The translations under genes and the position numbers were made by a program. The notes under the pieces are model-generated. The model was not told where the DNA came from. It saw only the letters and a list, made by a program, of their open reading frames with translations, and did no database searches. From assembly GCA_958298945.1 (NCBI GenBank), contig OY282605.1:112092267-112156266 (forward strand): a stretch of DNA of 64,000 bases. Reading direction: 5' to 3'. This document shows, one piece after another, positions 20,894 through 33,790 of the stretch. The DNA comes from Atherix ibis. Lineage: Eukaryota; Arthropoda; Insecta; Diptera; Athericidae. The stretch's first letter is position 1, and each line of letters begins with the position of its first letter.

Positions 20894-21555
20894 GTATATA
20901 TGAATATATCAATACCTAATGCAATATACAACTATGAATAACTCATTATTTGCGGTTTAATTACGAGTACTAAGCAATTAGTCTTATTGTTAAATGAATT
21001 GAAAATGTACGATATATCTCGATGATATTAAATTTGCATATTTAAGATGTGTCTGCGAATAGAAAACTTTTCCATTATCATATACAAACAAATATATAAA
21101 TCACATGTCGGCACGTAGAAATTTTATGATCCTAAAAATCATTTTAATTAATTAACAGTGAATACAGAATATAGCAAAATTACGCCCTCGCCTTCGTTAT
21201 ATGAAAAAGTACCACTTTTTCTTATCAGTTAAATGATATAGCGTTGATTAATGCGAGTACAAATACTTGTATTCGTTCTTGCAACAATATCGGGAAGCGA
21301 TTCTGGGTCAAATGGAATTATTGTGAATAGTAAGTGCATCACTAAAGCCAGCCACAGGTGTATTGCGTTCAAGGTCGCCTTCTATGACTGCGCACTCAAA
21401 ATTCATTCACTCTTAATTGAATACAGTGGACTACAAAAATTGTCTCCTAGTAGAATACAATGGACTATAAAAAAATGTTTATTTGCATTAAGAATTTACA
21501 TAACTAAAATGCTCTGTTATTTATTTTCAAACGTTTTAGTAACCCCACTTCTATA
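20894..21555. other. Spacer between transposons
   Basis: The 121-codon ORF from 21251 runs into the Tc1 terminal repeat and shows no known domain. No gene called. Confidence 0.5.
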
Positions 21556-21557
21556 TA

Positions 21558-23225
21558 CAGTGACGAGCAAAAGTGAACAAGTAAATTGTACTTTAAGCAA
21601 GATGTTCATATTATAGTCGTTCTGTTATAGATATTAAAAAAAATTTTTTACGTTTTGTTGGTATTTTATTAAGCTTGCTTATTTACAACAACAAAATTAA
21701 TAAAACTACTTATCTGATAGAAATTATATAAAAAAAATAACCAAAATTGCACTTGTTCATATATGCACGTTTTGTTCAAATGTACATGTGCACAAAATGT
21801 ACCGTTTAAGAACAATATTAGTTCTATAGTTAAACAGTAAATTTGAATCACAATGCCTCAGATGGATTATTGGTTATTTATTAAGAGTCTAGCAATTAAT
21901 AATTTAGTTGTTACACTCGACTATTAGAGGAATATTGGAGTCGTTGCATTATGAAGAAAATTTCTGAAATAATTAAACAAAAAATAGTTTTTTTGTTGAA
22001 AAGCGGAGAAAGTAGTCGTGAAATTTCTCGAGTTTGCAAAGTGTCGCAAACAACCGTACTAAACGTGAAAAAAACCCAGAAATTAACGGTACCAGCGGTG
22101 AAATATGGGCGAAAAACACTTTTGACGGACCGAGATGCAAGAGTAATGGAGCGACAATTACGATCCTGCCAGGTGAAGACGCCAAGGGAGACCTCCATTA
22201 ATGTTAATAAACAAGTGAGCGAGTGGACAGCTAGAAGGGCTCTCAAAAGAATTGGAATGGTGGCATGCCAGAAGCTTAAAAAGCCTAGCCTCTCAAAAAA
22301 AAAATATAAAGGCAAGATTAACTTGGGCTAGAGCGCATAAAAATTGGGGGGTCGATGAGTGGAAGAAGGTAATTTGGTCTGATGAAACCAAAATAAATTG
22401 AGTTAACTCAGACGGGAGATCATATTATTGGAAAAAACCCGGAGAATCCCTAAAGCCCTACCAGGTTAAAAACACTTTAAAACATGGTGGTGGGTGCATT
22501 ATGACTTGGGGATGTTTCACATGGTGGAATACGTGTCCACTTGTAAAAATAGAGGGAATAATGAAGAAGGAGTATTATTTAAACTTATTAAAATCGAATT
22601 TGATTCCCTTCGTCGAGAAATGTGCGTACAATGAGCAGGATCTCGTATTTCAGCAAGATGGAGATCCTAAGCACACAGCAAAAATTGTAAAAACTTGGCT
22701 CCAAGAACAAAAATTTTCGACCATGCTATGGCCTGCACAAAGTCCGGATTTAAATCCAATTGAGAATTTGTGGGCAATTGTGAAACGGAAGCTGGCTGAA
22801 CATCAAACTCTACCCAAAAATTTCGAAGAATTATGGCATCGGATTGAGGGGGAGTGGAAGAAAATTCCAAAGGAAATAATCCAAAATTTAGTTGAGAGTA
22901 TGCCCAGGAGGGTTTCCGAAGTTTTAAAAAAAAAAGGGCTATGGACCAAATATTAAATACCATAAAAAATACATATTATATTAACAATTCTATTAACATA
23001 CACGAAACGTGCATATACGTATATGAACAAGTGCAATTTTGGTTATTTTTTTATATAATTTCTATCAGATAAGTAGTTTTATTAATTTTGTTGTTGTAAA
23101 TAAGCAAGCTTAATAAAATACCAACAAAACGTAAAAAAAATTTTTTAAATATCTATAACAGAACGACTATAATATGAACATCTTGCTTAAAGTATAATTT
23201 ACTTGTTCACTTTTGCTTGTCACTG
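21558..23225 (+). mobile_element. Tc1-type element with about 220-bp inverted repeats
   Basis: Begins CAGTGACGAGCAAAAG after TA (21556-21557) and ends with the complement CTTTTGCTTGTCACTG before TA (23226-23227). The inverted repeats run from 21558 to about 21775 and from about 23003 to 23225, interrupted by only a few mismatches. Length is 1668 bp. Long repeats of this kind occur in the Minos, Paris and S elements of Tc1-type transposons. One transposase gene lies between them. The repeats look young compared with the mariner copies nearby. Confidence 0.93.
21951..22956 (+). pseudogene. Tc1 transposase (DD34E), two lesions
   Basis: The start ATG at 21951 opens MKKISEIIKQKIVFLLKSGE, a paired-type helix-turn-helix (SREISRVCKVSQTTV), followed by a second one (WTARRALKRIGM). 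The catalytic triad is present: SDETK near 22380, QQDGDPKHTA near 22655 and SPDLNPIENLW near 22745, with 34 residues between the second Asp and the Glu. A frameshift in the A-run near 22299-22307 separates two frames, and a TGA follows SDETKIN. Otherwise the frame is open to TAA after KKGLWTKY, total near 335 codons. Only two changes disable it, so the copy is recent. Confidence 0.9.
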
Positions 23226-23227
23226 TA

Positions 23228-24520
23228 AGTGTTAATATACAGTAATTTTCTAATTAATTCAATTATGTATTCACACCACACATGAGTTTTTCACACCACA
23301 CATGATTGGGCTGTACTTCTGATTATCATGTATGGAGTGGGCAGAATTCTTCTCTTATTAGTGATATTATTTGTATTTTTTAATAAAAAAAAAATAACCT
23401 AGTCGTATTTTCAAATAATAACAATTTTCGTTTGTTTATTATCTTTCTATAAGATATTATGTATAATTTTGTTCGTTACTATCAATAATACTTAAATTTT
23501 TTTATTTACTCAATCATGCTCATTAGGAGTGTTTAAGTTCGCTGATATAGAAAAATATTTTCGGTATATGTCATCAATTGGGGAATACTGCTGAATATAA
23601 AGTTTAACTGTATATAATCGACGCTAATAGAACGTATGGTGTTCGTTGAAAGTTCTGTGCGCCGCATTAAAAAGCACCACGAAAAACCATTCATTCAACT
23701 ATTTTTTATGTTTAAAGCACGTTCATCATCCTAACCCACTGGCACAGTACGTTCGGCAATGCGTCGTGTTTTATCGGCCATATTACAGATGCTATCAACC
23801 GTGTGTTCGCGGAATGTTTTTTTAGTAGCAGTTTATCCGGCGATCGTGTCACAATTAAATTATATAACTTATGTACTTTACTGTACAAATGTGTACAGCA
23901 AAAAACGTTAAAAATAAATAATAACAAATTACATACTCTTATTATCGAAAAGGTAGTGCGAAATGGTTTAATAGTAGTTCCTCTATGTACACGTATAATT
24001 AATCGTCTATAAAATAAAAATAAATCATACATGTGCCACTATACCTACACTATTTTTATCGAAAGGTCGCGGGAGCTTACAGATCAGTTTTATAAATTGT
24101 TTAAATTTAGTTCTTTTCGGTTACATTAAACTGCATCGAACAATTTGCGGTGTCAGTGCATTCTTGATCAGCCGGTAATGATAGATTCTATCGTACAATA
24201 GATTGCATTCTTTCATCTTTCTCTCTCTCTCTCTCTCTGTTTCTGTCTTATTCTTAATTATTTATTTATTTTTCTTTAATTTAAAATTAGTTTTACTTTT
24301 TTTTCTTCAAATCTTAATCGGTAATCAGTTCAGTTTAATCGTAGAAAATTAGCGATATTTTTATACAAGTATTACAAGCACTTGTGTTGTTCTATCGAAA
24401 CGAGTATCTTTATTGTCAGATACTTGCAATTGTTAGATCAGTTCGTCGATAGTTTTCATCGACGTCGTTAACATACCTAGAAGGTGCAATATCGTCTTCG
24501 GTCTTTAAAAAAAAAAAAAA
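23228..24520. other. Non-coding, partly GC-richer; possible distant promoter or leader
   Basis: 23640-23860 and 24060-24490 are less AT-rich than the surroundings and contain initiator-like TCAGT motifs. No ORF is convincing. They could be an upstream leader exon of Gpo1 (10 kb downstream, same strand) or of an unseen gene. This is a guess from composition only. Confidence 0.25.
24221..24238. repeat. (CT)n microsatellite
   Basis: Nine uninterrupted CT dinucleotides. Confidence 0.95.
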
Positions 24521-27500
24521 AACATTTGAAAATTTCTCTAATATAAGCTAGAAACGGTAATAAGAAAAAAATATTTACTGATTTATAAGAATTTATCATA
24601 AATTTTCTGTGTATAAATATGGATAAGATATAGTGTTTAATAATGATTAAAAGTGTTTCATATTAAATTGTGAATTGAAGAGAAAAAAATTGAACAAAAT
24701 CACAGTACTTCCAATTCTAGAGTGACCTTAAATGTACTGTAAAATTATGTTCGCAATAGTGATTATGTAATTGACTTCTCGGTTACACAAGGAATACCAT
24801 CGAGTTTTGCTTTTCTACAACTTTTAAATTTATTTGATTTATGGTTTTTCTCTCTACTATAATTAATATAATATTTCATTTTTTTTTTCAAATTGAATAA
24901 GAAAAAAAAACTTTTTATATAATTTTCGAAAATTACAATAAATTAACATGATATATGTTAATTTTTAATTTTATTTATTTTAGGATGAAAATATTTTTAG
25001 ATTTTTTTAATAGAATTAATTTCAGTTTTAATTGAACTAGATTTTGTGCTAATAATTGCGTCATGTCGCACAGTATGTAGACCATATGTCTGATAATTAA
25101 TATATTTTTTTCTATAAAGAATTTATCTAAGCTGGTTTTTTTTTCAAATATGAAGAAAAATGATTTTTTTCTGTAAAATTTATATTTATAAATTAGTGAG
25201 TTGTGTTTATGTGAATGTATTATATTTATTTGTATTATCATAATTGTCGCAATAAAAATTTCTTATACCTAAGTAAATTTAAAAAAATTATAATCTAAAT
25301 TTTCATTTCTGAATAGAACAAAAGCAAGAAATAAAGTTCTTTGCTAAATGGATTAAATTACTTTTTTGAATTATTTTATTCAATTATATTAGTGAAATAT
25401 TTATCATGGCCAAAATTATGAGAATATAACCATTCGAATATAATTCAGTAGTGTTTATTTTGTCATACAATTAAATTATAATATCATATTATATATTTTT
25501 TTTTTCAATTTTAAATCTAATAATATATAATGTTAACAAAAAAAAAGAAGATAAATGTCACTGGTTTTTATATAATCTATTGTGAATTTTGATAACAGCA
25601 AATTAAATAAAATTACGTTAAATTAAACATTTACATATTATTGGTTTAAAATTGAGAAAAAAAAACAAAAATTATTTTTAAAAAAAATGGTTTATTTACA
25701 ATAATTTGAAAGTTTGATAATTTTAACTTTGAATGATATTCAAAAAGAAATTAAATAAATCATTGTGAATTATAGTCCATATAATGACATCAGGATGAAC
25801 CATATCGCAACTGCTTTCATTTAAATCAAATTTAACGCAATATTTAATTTTTAAATCTTTTTTTTAATTATTTAACATACTAAAAATAATAACGAAGAAA
25901 GTATTCGAGACGAATTTCCGAATACAATTGGCATGGTAATTGGAAGAATTTTTTTTCACTTCAGTGAAACTTGAAGGTTACAAAAACAATATGGCGATCA
26001 ACGGCCATATTTTAACTGAAAAAGCTTTTCCAATTAGAATTATAAACTTCCGGGCTGAAAGTTTTCTTAACTTTTCAATTAATTTTTTATTTTTATTTAT
26101 ATATCTAAAATTTTTGTAATAAATAAATTATCTTAAAAAAAATTTCTTTTAAGGTTTTAAATTCCTTAAATATAATATATAACATATGTCAGTGAATCAT
26201 TTTTTTTTTTTAATCATTTTGAAAATAATGGCTAATGTGTTTGTTATGCTAAATATAAAAATTCTAAATATTCCATAAAGAAAATTATTTTTACTTTGAA
26301 TTATTTATAGAATAAAATAATCTTTAAAAAATATTATTTTTATTATAAACTTTTTAAAAAAATAAAAAAATGATTTATTTAAAAATTGTTATTTAAAAAA
26401 AAATAGACATTTATATTAGTTTTGTTTAAATATAAATAAATAACTATCAATAATAGTACAATAACGTATGAACAATATCAGCACAAAACTATACCGCCCC
26501 CCCTCCTCCCGCTCCCTTCGCAATTTTTGTATAATGTTTTTAAGAATAAATTATACAAGAACTGAGAATAAAAATGTGACAAATTTATTGCGATTAAATA
26601 TAGATTTTTAAATGGGCAAACTTTTGTAAGAATTTTCAAAAAAAAATTACAAATTTCTCTTTTTTAATAATTTTTTTTTCATTAATAATGAAATGTTTTT
26701 TAATAAAATTTTTATGAGAATTTTTTTTTTCAGTTTAAAAAAGAACGTGTTTTTAGTTTTGCATTTTCTTTTTTGAATTCAAAACTAGTTTCTTTTTAAA
26801 TAAAGTTTTTTTTTTTAAAATAATAATTTCGTAACGGCCAGAAAGCAGACTATCTTCTCAAAATATTTGTTTTTTATTGAAAAACTCTTAGTAAATTCTC
26901 TATATACGCAATAATACATATTAATTGCATTCATTTAATAATTTCCTAATCACCTATAGATAAAAAATCAGATAATAATCTGTACAAAACTCTTAGCATG
27001 CAAGTTCTGCAATGGATTCTTTTAAGCACAAATATTTAATCATGCATAATGTGCCCTGCAATTTTTTTAATATAATATCCATGTGTGTGTGTGTATTTAG
27101 TTATTTTTAAAAATATATAGTAAAACTAGTATTCTTTGAATTTTTTTATAAGTAAAATAATTTACATACCAACACACATGCAAATGTTTAGTTTGCATAA
27201 GTTCACAAATTGTTGTGTGAAGAAACTTATTTACAGATTGTTATGTATTTCGGACAATCATTATGTAAATAAGCCGCAAACTATAAATTTGCTTATCGTA
27301 AAATAAATATAGGCTAAGAAAGTGATAGAAAACGAAATGGTTCAAAAAGAAATTCTAAACACTTTTCTTTATGCTATTTGTAAAAATATTTTCTTGTTAT
27401 CGTTTGCAAATTAAAAATAGTGAAATTACAAATTTTTGTCCATTTTCAAGTTTTGATTTGGAAAAGATTTCTTCTATGTATTATTATAATATTTAAGTGG

Positions 27501-28225
27501 ATATTCTTGTATTTATAGAAAATTACACAAATTCATGACTAAACAGAATGAGTAAACTTTTCTCTGTGGCATTCTGTATAGTAAAAATATTCATATCCGC
27601 TTCCCCAATCATCCACTATATGAACATACACGTATTTATTTATTTTTTCTTTTTGATTATTTTTAGTTTACATAATAAATTTAACTACAAAAAAAAGTAT
27701 CTGTTCATTGAGAATACTTAAATTGTACACCAGATACATGTCAAGTTTAGTCGGAAAAAGTATGAATAACGTGTAAAAAAAATCGTTTCTATTTTAATAA
27801 TTTCTCTTTAATGTGTATAGGTGTATATTATGGATCTCCTATGATATGGTTATATGTATGCGTAGACATGTGAGTTTGGTTTTGTATCCAATCTCAATCT
27901 TGGTCAGTTGTTCATTTGGCGTTTATAGTTTTTCTTTTAAATTTAATGAATTATTTATTAATTTTATATTTTTGTGAACAATGTAATTACGTCTTATAAA
28001 TTATTATGATTTATATTTGGTTTTGGTATATTTGATTAAAATGTGCTAGTATGTATGGAAATATTAATTATTAATAGTCATATCTGCTGTTGGATAGAAT
28101 TATGAAAAAATGTGTTAGAAAAAAAATATTATTGTAATTGTAAATTTGAAATAAAATATTTGCAAAATAATTAACAATAGTAATTAATATAACATAGTTT
28201 AAAAAAAATCATTTTCGTAATTTTA
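24521..28225. other. Very AT-rich non-coding DNA
   Basis: Long A and T runs, no supported gene, RNA or transposon. A C-rich patch (CCGCCCCCCCTCC) sits at about 26495. Confidence 0.55.
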
Positions 28226-29387
28226 TTGGGTTGTCCGGGAAGTACCATAATTTTTTTTTTTTTTTTTTTATAAATATGAAAGACGATTTTCTTATAGTGA
28301 ATTAATATTTTATTCAATTAAATATTATCCAGTCTGATCCAATACCCTTTGCCATTTTTCTGGTAGTAGCATGATTCCACGTTCATAAAATTTTTGTTCT
28401 TTGCTGGCAAAAAACTGATCCAAGTGATTTTTTACCTCCTCATTTAAATTAAACGTTTTACCGTCTAAAAATTTTTGAAGAGACCGGAACAAATGATTAT
28501 CGGAAGGTGCTAGGTCTGGAGAGTATGATAGGTTTGGCAGTATATCCCATCCAAGCTAGCTCTAAAAGCTTTTGGCGAGTGGTCAAACTTGTATGTGGTT
28601 TCGCATTATCCTGTTGGAACACTATACCTTTCCTATTGTCCAATTCTGGCCTTTTTTCTTTAAGTGAATCATTCAATTTGTCCAACTGATGACAGTAAAC
28701 TTCAGAATTGTTCCTTGTGTTGCTCGGTAGAAACGATTCATTTGAAAATCCCACCAAACAGATAACATAACCTTTATGCTTTGATCCGGTTCTTCTTTTC
28801 TACTCCAGGATTTTTTACACTTAACATTGTTGTAGACAACCCACTTCTCGTCCCCAGTGATGATACACTTTAAAAATGGATTATTTTCTTCGCGTTTGAG
28901 AAGCAAATCACAAACGTCAATACGAAGGCACAAAAATTTTTTCCGTAAGAAGATGAGGAACCCATATGTCGAGCTTTGAGATTAAACCTTGCCGTTTCAA
29001 ATGATCATGACCGGTCGAATTCGATAAATTTAATATCTCAGCTATCTAACGAGTTATTATTCGCCGGTTTGCATCAATTGTGTTTTCATCAGCTTCAACT
29101 GGCCTTCCAGAACGTGGTGCATCTTCGAGATCAGAATTGCCGGATCGAAATTTTGGAAACCAGTTTTTGCACAGGCGCTCACTTAACACATCGGATAATT
29201 TTTTTCTTGCTTGAACACCATTTTTATCTTTTCTATAGTAAAAAAGTAAAATATGCCGAAAATGATGTTTTCCACTTTCCAGAATCAATCAAATGTTTTC
29301 ACAAGCAAGCCTTGCTATGTCAGCTGTCAAAATACGAGTACATATGATTATGCGGCTTAAGTGTGAAGTTGGTTGTGAAAAACCCAA
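28226..29387 (-). mobile_element. Irritans-type mariner
   Basis: The left end TTGGGTTGTCCGGGAAGTA follows TA (28224-28225). The right end ...AAAACCCAA at 29387 precedes TA (29388-29389). The two ends match as inverted repeats only over the outer bases. Length 1162 bp. It contains a full-length but frameshifted transposase on the minus strand. Confidence 0.88.
28310..29288 (-). pseudogene. Irritans-type mariner transposase, frameshifted
   Basis: The minus strand carries, in order, an N-terminal block (HHFRHILLFYYRKDKNG, ERLCKNWFPKFRSGNSDLED, PRSGRPVEAD), TGDEKWVVYNNVK, VMLSVWWDF, YCHQLDKLN, FQQDNAKPHTS, SPDLAPSDNHLFRSLQ and RGIMLLPEKWQRV. This is the layout of Hsmar2/Himar-like irritans transposases with the DD34D triad. 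At least two frame changes (between 29046 and 28933, and near 28700) and a TAA close to the end disable it. The region after the first helix-turn-helix is shortened. Confidence 0.85.
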
Positions 29388-29879
29388 TATATTAATAGAA
29401 TAGCACCAGACAGTAATTTAAAGAGAAATGAAAAAAAAATTGATCCAAATATGTGAAAATATATTTTTAATTAAAAAAAAGTAAAATTTCCCATAAAAAT
29501 CATTAGCTTTTTTTATTGCTAATTGTAAATATTGCAAATATTATTTTTCCTTTATTAATAATATTTTCAGGTACTTTTTACAAGTGTAAATGCTTTGTAT
29601 TACTTTGAATGTCTTTAAATTATATTTTTCTCATAAAAATCAATAATTCTTTTTTTTTTATTTATTTAAAAATGTACTTTATTTTGTTGGCAAAAAAGGC
29701 AAAAATTAATAATGTCAATCAGTACTTTGTATTTGGAAGCATTCAGCTATTTATTCATATGTACTCGTACTTGTTGTATAATTTTATAGTATATATTCTT
29801 TATAGTATCTATTTTTGTAAAAGACAATATATTTTTACGACTTTTATGATTAAAACATTGTATATTATCGTTGGAGAAT
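29388..29879. other. AT-rich spacer
   Basis: The 106-codon ORF at 29609-29929 is low-complexity (I, L, Y, F rich) and overlaps a mariner scrap. Not called. Confidence 0.5.
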
Positions 29880-30215
29880 ACAAGATCTGGCATAAAAGTA
29901 ATGAGACTGATTCAAAGTACTTTCCCTGAACTGCATAAACCCTGTAATACCTTTTTTGAAGAAAAAAACTCGTTAATGGAGGTGGCCATGTGACAGGTTG
30001 TGTTGTCATGGTAAAGCATTCAAGTGGCTGAAACGTTTAATCTAATACGAAGAACCCAATTTCTGAACCTTTCAACAAACTTCAATGTTAATAGATGGTC
30101 TGAGCTCACAAGAGCCCTCCTCACTCGTATCAGTTTTCGATGTTTAAGATCTGGTTGAGCCTATATTCGTCTTCCACTTCTCCACGGTCCTCAAAAATGC
30201 TTTATAAATTTTTAT
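29880..30215 (-). pseudogene. Mariner scrap (NEFLSEK family)
   Basis: One minus-strand frame reads YHDNTTCHMATSINEFFSSKK, the second catalytic Asp block of a mariner. The DNA upstream (30040-30150) aligns with 33410-33530 in the copy at 33.1 kb. Only about 330 bp is left. Confidence 0.6.
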
Positions 30216-32043
30216 TCATAGTACAAAATTAAGTATATTTTTTTATGATTTTGAATAGTATGATTTCAAAAATTGAATTATAATTTTCTTAACACAAAAT
30301 ATACAATTTTGTTCTTTGTAGTTATATGCTTAAAAATATTTTTACAATAAAATATCGAATTTTATATTATGAAAAATAAATGAGATTATTAGAAAAATTT
30401 ATAAAAAATATGAAATAAATTTAATTCGAATTGTCTCCTATATATAGATTTTTATTTATAAATTTTCACCATGCCTTAACATATACGCTTAAAATATTAC
30501 TACAAAATGATAATGTTGTACTTGAAATTTAATTAAATAATAACTATACCAATTCACTAATAAAAAATATTTTTTGAAATACTATCTATATTATTATACA
30601 ATAGATAATAATATTTTATGTATGATATAATCAGCAAGTTTGTCAATAAATAATAAAGAAAAAAGACCATCTGCAAAATAACAATTCATCTACAATATAA
30701 TCAAAATACTATTATGAGCACATTATATTTTTACATGTATGTCTATTACATCGCAAAATAATATTAAAAATATCAAAATAAATATGATCCACTTGACAAA
30801 GTGACAATTCTTTCGTAGTTCGCAGATAATAAATTCTCAAAATGCAATATTAAAAAAACATCTACTATTAATCTTATCGTGAGATCATGTCTTAAAAAAA
30901 AATGTTTATTCATAATTTTTTTTTATAAATGTTTTTTAATCAAAAAAATTGAATAAAATATTTAATGAAATAAAAAAAAAATTCCTACAATTTTTATCAT
31001 ACGAGTAGTATATTTGGTTTGTATAGAAAATATTAAATAAAATCGATTATTTAGTCTTTTCCATACTGCAAAAAATATTCATATTCGTATCTTGAACAGA
31101 TAACATTTTTTTTAATATACTCGTCCATAAGTACTCGTATCATGTTTACAATAATTTACAATGTGATTTATTTAAATTTCATTTATACAATAAAGTTTAA
31201 ATGTACATACATAAATATATTTTTTTTTTGTAATAACATTTTCGCTTTATTTATTAGCATATTTGTTAGAATAAAGACATTAACTCTAGGTGATAATTGA
31301 TTTTTTATAATATAATTCTCAAGTAAATAATAAAAGTATGATAATTTTGTGTATTATAATTTCTTATTTATTTTTGACTCTGTTCTTTAAAAAAAAAAGA
31401 AGTATAAAATTTTTGAAAAATTCACACAAAGATCAGCATTTTTATATATAACGTTTTTAATGTTAAAAAACAAACACATTTAATGGTTTTTTCCTCTTAT
31501 TTAAATAAATTAATAAAGAAGATTATGAAGAAAGTCAATTTTAAAAAAATGTCAATTTTAATTATATTTTGGTGAATTTTTTAATAAATTTTGGGAATTC
31601 TTTTGGTTGCCGCCCCTGATTTCTCACAAAAAAATTTGATATTTTTCCAAGTTTCTAAGTAGTTTCTAAGGGCAACGTCACATTGTACGGGGAAACTGCC
31701 GCCATTTGTCTTTACTACAATTTGTTGAGCTGTCATTTTTATAAACGGAAAAAAAACCATATTTATCTACTTAAATAATTAATATTTTAATATGTTGCCA
31801 AGGCAGTGTTCAGCTGACTTTATGGTAGTTACTACTTGAAAACATTTTTTTCCAAATTCTTGATAATTTTAATTTTTTTTAACTTATTGTATGCATTTAT
31901 TTAAATGATTTATCTACCGCAAAATCAATTTGCAAAAAAAAATTAATTTTTACATAAAAGCATATTGGTATTAAAAATAACTAATTGGTTATTTATAAAT
32001 TTACCATAAATAACCATGTCATATGGATTGTATATAGTAAATA
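30216..32043. other. Very AT-rich non-coding DNA
   Basis: No gene seen. 31600-31760 is less AT-rich, but I see no motif in it. Confidence 0.5.
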
Positions 32044-32045
32044 TA

Positions 32046-32968
32046 CGATGTCTGTTCAAAAAAAGAATATAGATATTCATGAATAAATAAATAATTTTTG
32101 AAAAAACACAAAACATTTTGTGTTTTTTCAAAAATTATTTATTTATTCATGAATATCTATTTTGTCCCCATTAAAGTAATCCCCACCAGATATTATACAC
32201 TTGTGCCAACATTTTTTATAATCCTCGAAGCACATCAAAAAATCATTTTTTGTGATCTTGTTCAGCTTCTCCTTCGATGCCGTCTTTTTCTCCTCAATTG
32301 TAGCGTAGCGTCGTCCTTTCATGGGAACAAGAAAAATTCACAGGGGGCCAAATCTGGGAAATATGGTGGCTGCGGCATTATTAGTGTATTGTTTTTGGCC
32401 AAAAATTCGCGCACAAGGAACGATGCGTGAGCAGGGGCATTATCATGGTGCAAAAGCCAATTTTTATTCTACCACAAATACGCAACTTCCGCATAACTTG
32501 CAGGTAATATTCCTTATTGACCGTTCTACCCTGTGGCAAGAACTCATGATACACCAGGCCCCTACAATCGAAAAAACTGTAAGCAAAACTGTCCGGCACG
32601 CCTTTCGTCGTTCACATGTTCTCGGCCCTCTGAGAACATTTTGTACCACCGATAAACGTTGCTTCGGTCCAAGGTAGCTTCACCACACGCCACAGTCAAC
32701 ATTTAGAATGCGTCCGCGCAATTAAATTTATTTTTCACACAAAATTTGATACAGATTCTTTGATCCATTTTTTGGAATGGGCAAAAATCGAAGACGAGCC
32801 AAAACACGTGCAAGCAAAGCAGGTGTCAAAAATTAACTGAACATTCAAAATGGCCGAACTTGTCGGCATAAGTGAAAGACATAAGTACCAACATAACGGC
32901 ACCAAAAATCGATAATCGAATGTAACCCGCGGAAATTAAAAATTGCGATACTTTTTGTAAAGAGCTCG
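32046..32968 (-). mobile_element. Mariner copy with a 92-bp perfect palindrome at its 3' end
   Basis: Same family as the 7-kb copy. The left end CGATGTCTGTTCAAAAA follows TA (32044-32045). The right end ...GAGCTCG at 32968 precedes TA. The C-terminal codons and 3' UTR occur twice, head to head, as a palindrome at 32069-32160. The transposase is internally deleted: the C-terminal region through TVFF is joined near 32590 to the GQS-type linker following the first helix-turn-helix, removing roughly half of the protein. Inactive. Confidence 0.88.
32069..32160. repeat. Perfect 45-bp foldback, 2-nt loop
   Basis: The arm at 32069-32113 is the exact complement of 32116-32160, separated only by CA. 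Both encode the same mariner C-terminus and UTR, which is why ORFs starting MKKHK appear on both strands. Confidence 0.95.
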
Positions 32969-33119
32969 TATGTTATGTAAAAATTATTGATTTCAACGAT
33001 TTAGTAGTACTTTCATTATACTGCTGGTGATTTTGTAGCCCACTATACTTTATAAACAACTTAATCTCTAATATCGAAGGCGATTAAAAATTTCTTTTTT
33101 TATTTATAATAGTAAAAGT

Positions 33120-33790
33120 TTCCAAATATTTAATTTTCTTTTTTGACCGAGTTGTTGTTTCCAATCTTTATGGTAGTACTGGAAGATTTTAACTTTCTTT
33201 CAGTTCTATGCATATTACCAACAGTACCAATATGACACTCTTTCAGGGGGTGATAAAGGTTGTTTAAGAGGGGGTGGGGATGCTGTGTAACTACATGCAT
33301 TTCTTTTTCCGACAAAAACTCATTGATAAAGATGGCCATGTGGCAACAGGCGTTTTTTCATGGTGGAGTACCCAAATGTCTCCAATGTTTTTCATGGCGG
33401 AGTACCAAATGACCCCTATTTCTTATCCTTTCAACGACTTCTTTATAAGAAACTTGGTTCATAGTTTGCCCTGAAGTCAACAGCTCTTACTCATTCCCAC
33501 TCCCTGAGCGTAATCAGTTTTTCACTGCTTTTCGGCCATCTAAAAAATTCTTTATGTCACCGAAAAACGTGTTCACAGATTCTTTGCTACCTAAATTTGA
33601 TAGCACATTCACTGTTCCATTTTCTGTAAGGCACTGAAAAACACGACTTCACTTATTACGCTCTAGAGGGCTGCGTAGTTACCGGAAGTGGTTGAAATTT
33701 TTGTAAGAGTGGGAGGGGGTTGGGGGGGTGCTGTGGGGTGGTTTCATCCTTAGTGCTCTGCCAAAGAACTTTCATTATTTTTCTGCCACA
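33120..33790 (-). mobile_element. NEFLSEK-family mariner remnant
   Basis: The minus-strand ORF 33339-33130 reads MAIFINEFLSEKEMHVVTQHPH. Just upstream, after a 2-nt frame change, is HHENACCHMA, the second catalytic block with Asp replaced by Glu. The 5' part (33410-33760) aligns with 41905-42100 in reverse orientation (shared GTAACTACGC, TTACGCTCTA-like and TGTTTTTCAGTGC-like blocks) and with 49889-50110. No terminal repeat is clear. Confidence 0.65.

Noticed and set aside
21251..21616. 121-codon ORF with a signal-peptide-like start
   Set aside because: Runs into the Tc1 terminal repeat, has no domain, and lies in low-complexity DNA.
29609..29929. 106-codon hydrophobic ORF
   Set aside because: Composition (I, Y, F, L) follows from AT-rich DNA; part overlaps a mariner scrap on the other strand.
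32069..32160. Long hairpin as a microRNA precursor
   Set aside because: Both arms are mariner C-terminal codons and UTR, perfectly matched with a 2-nt loop, unlike a microRNA hairpin.
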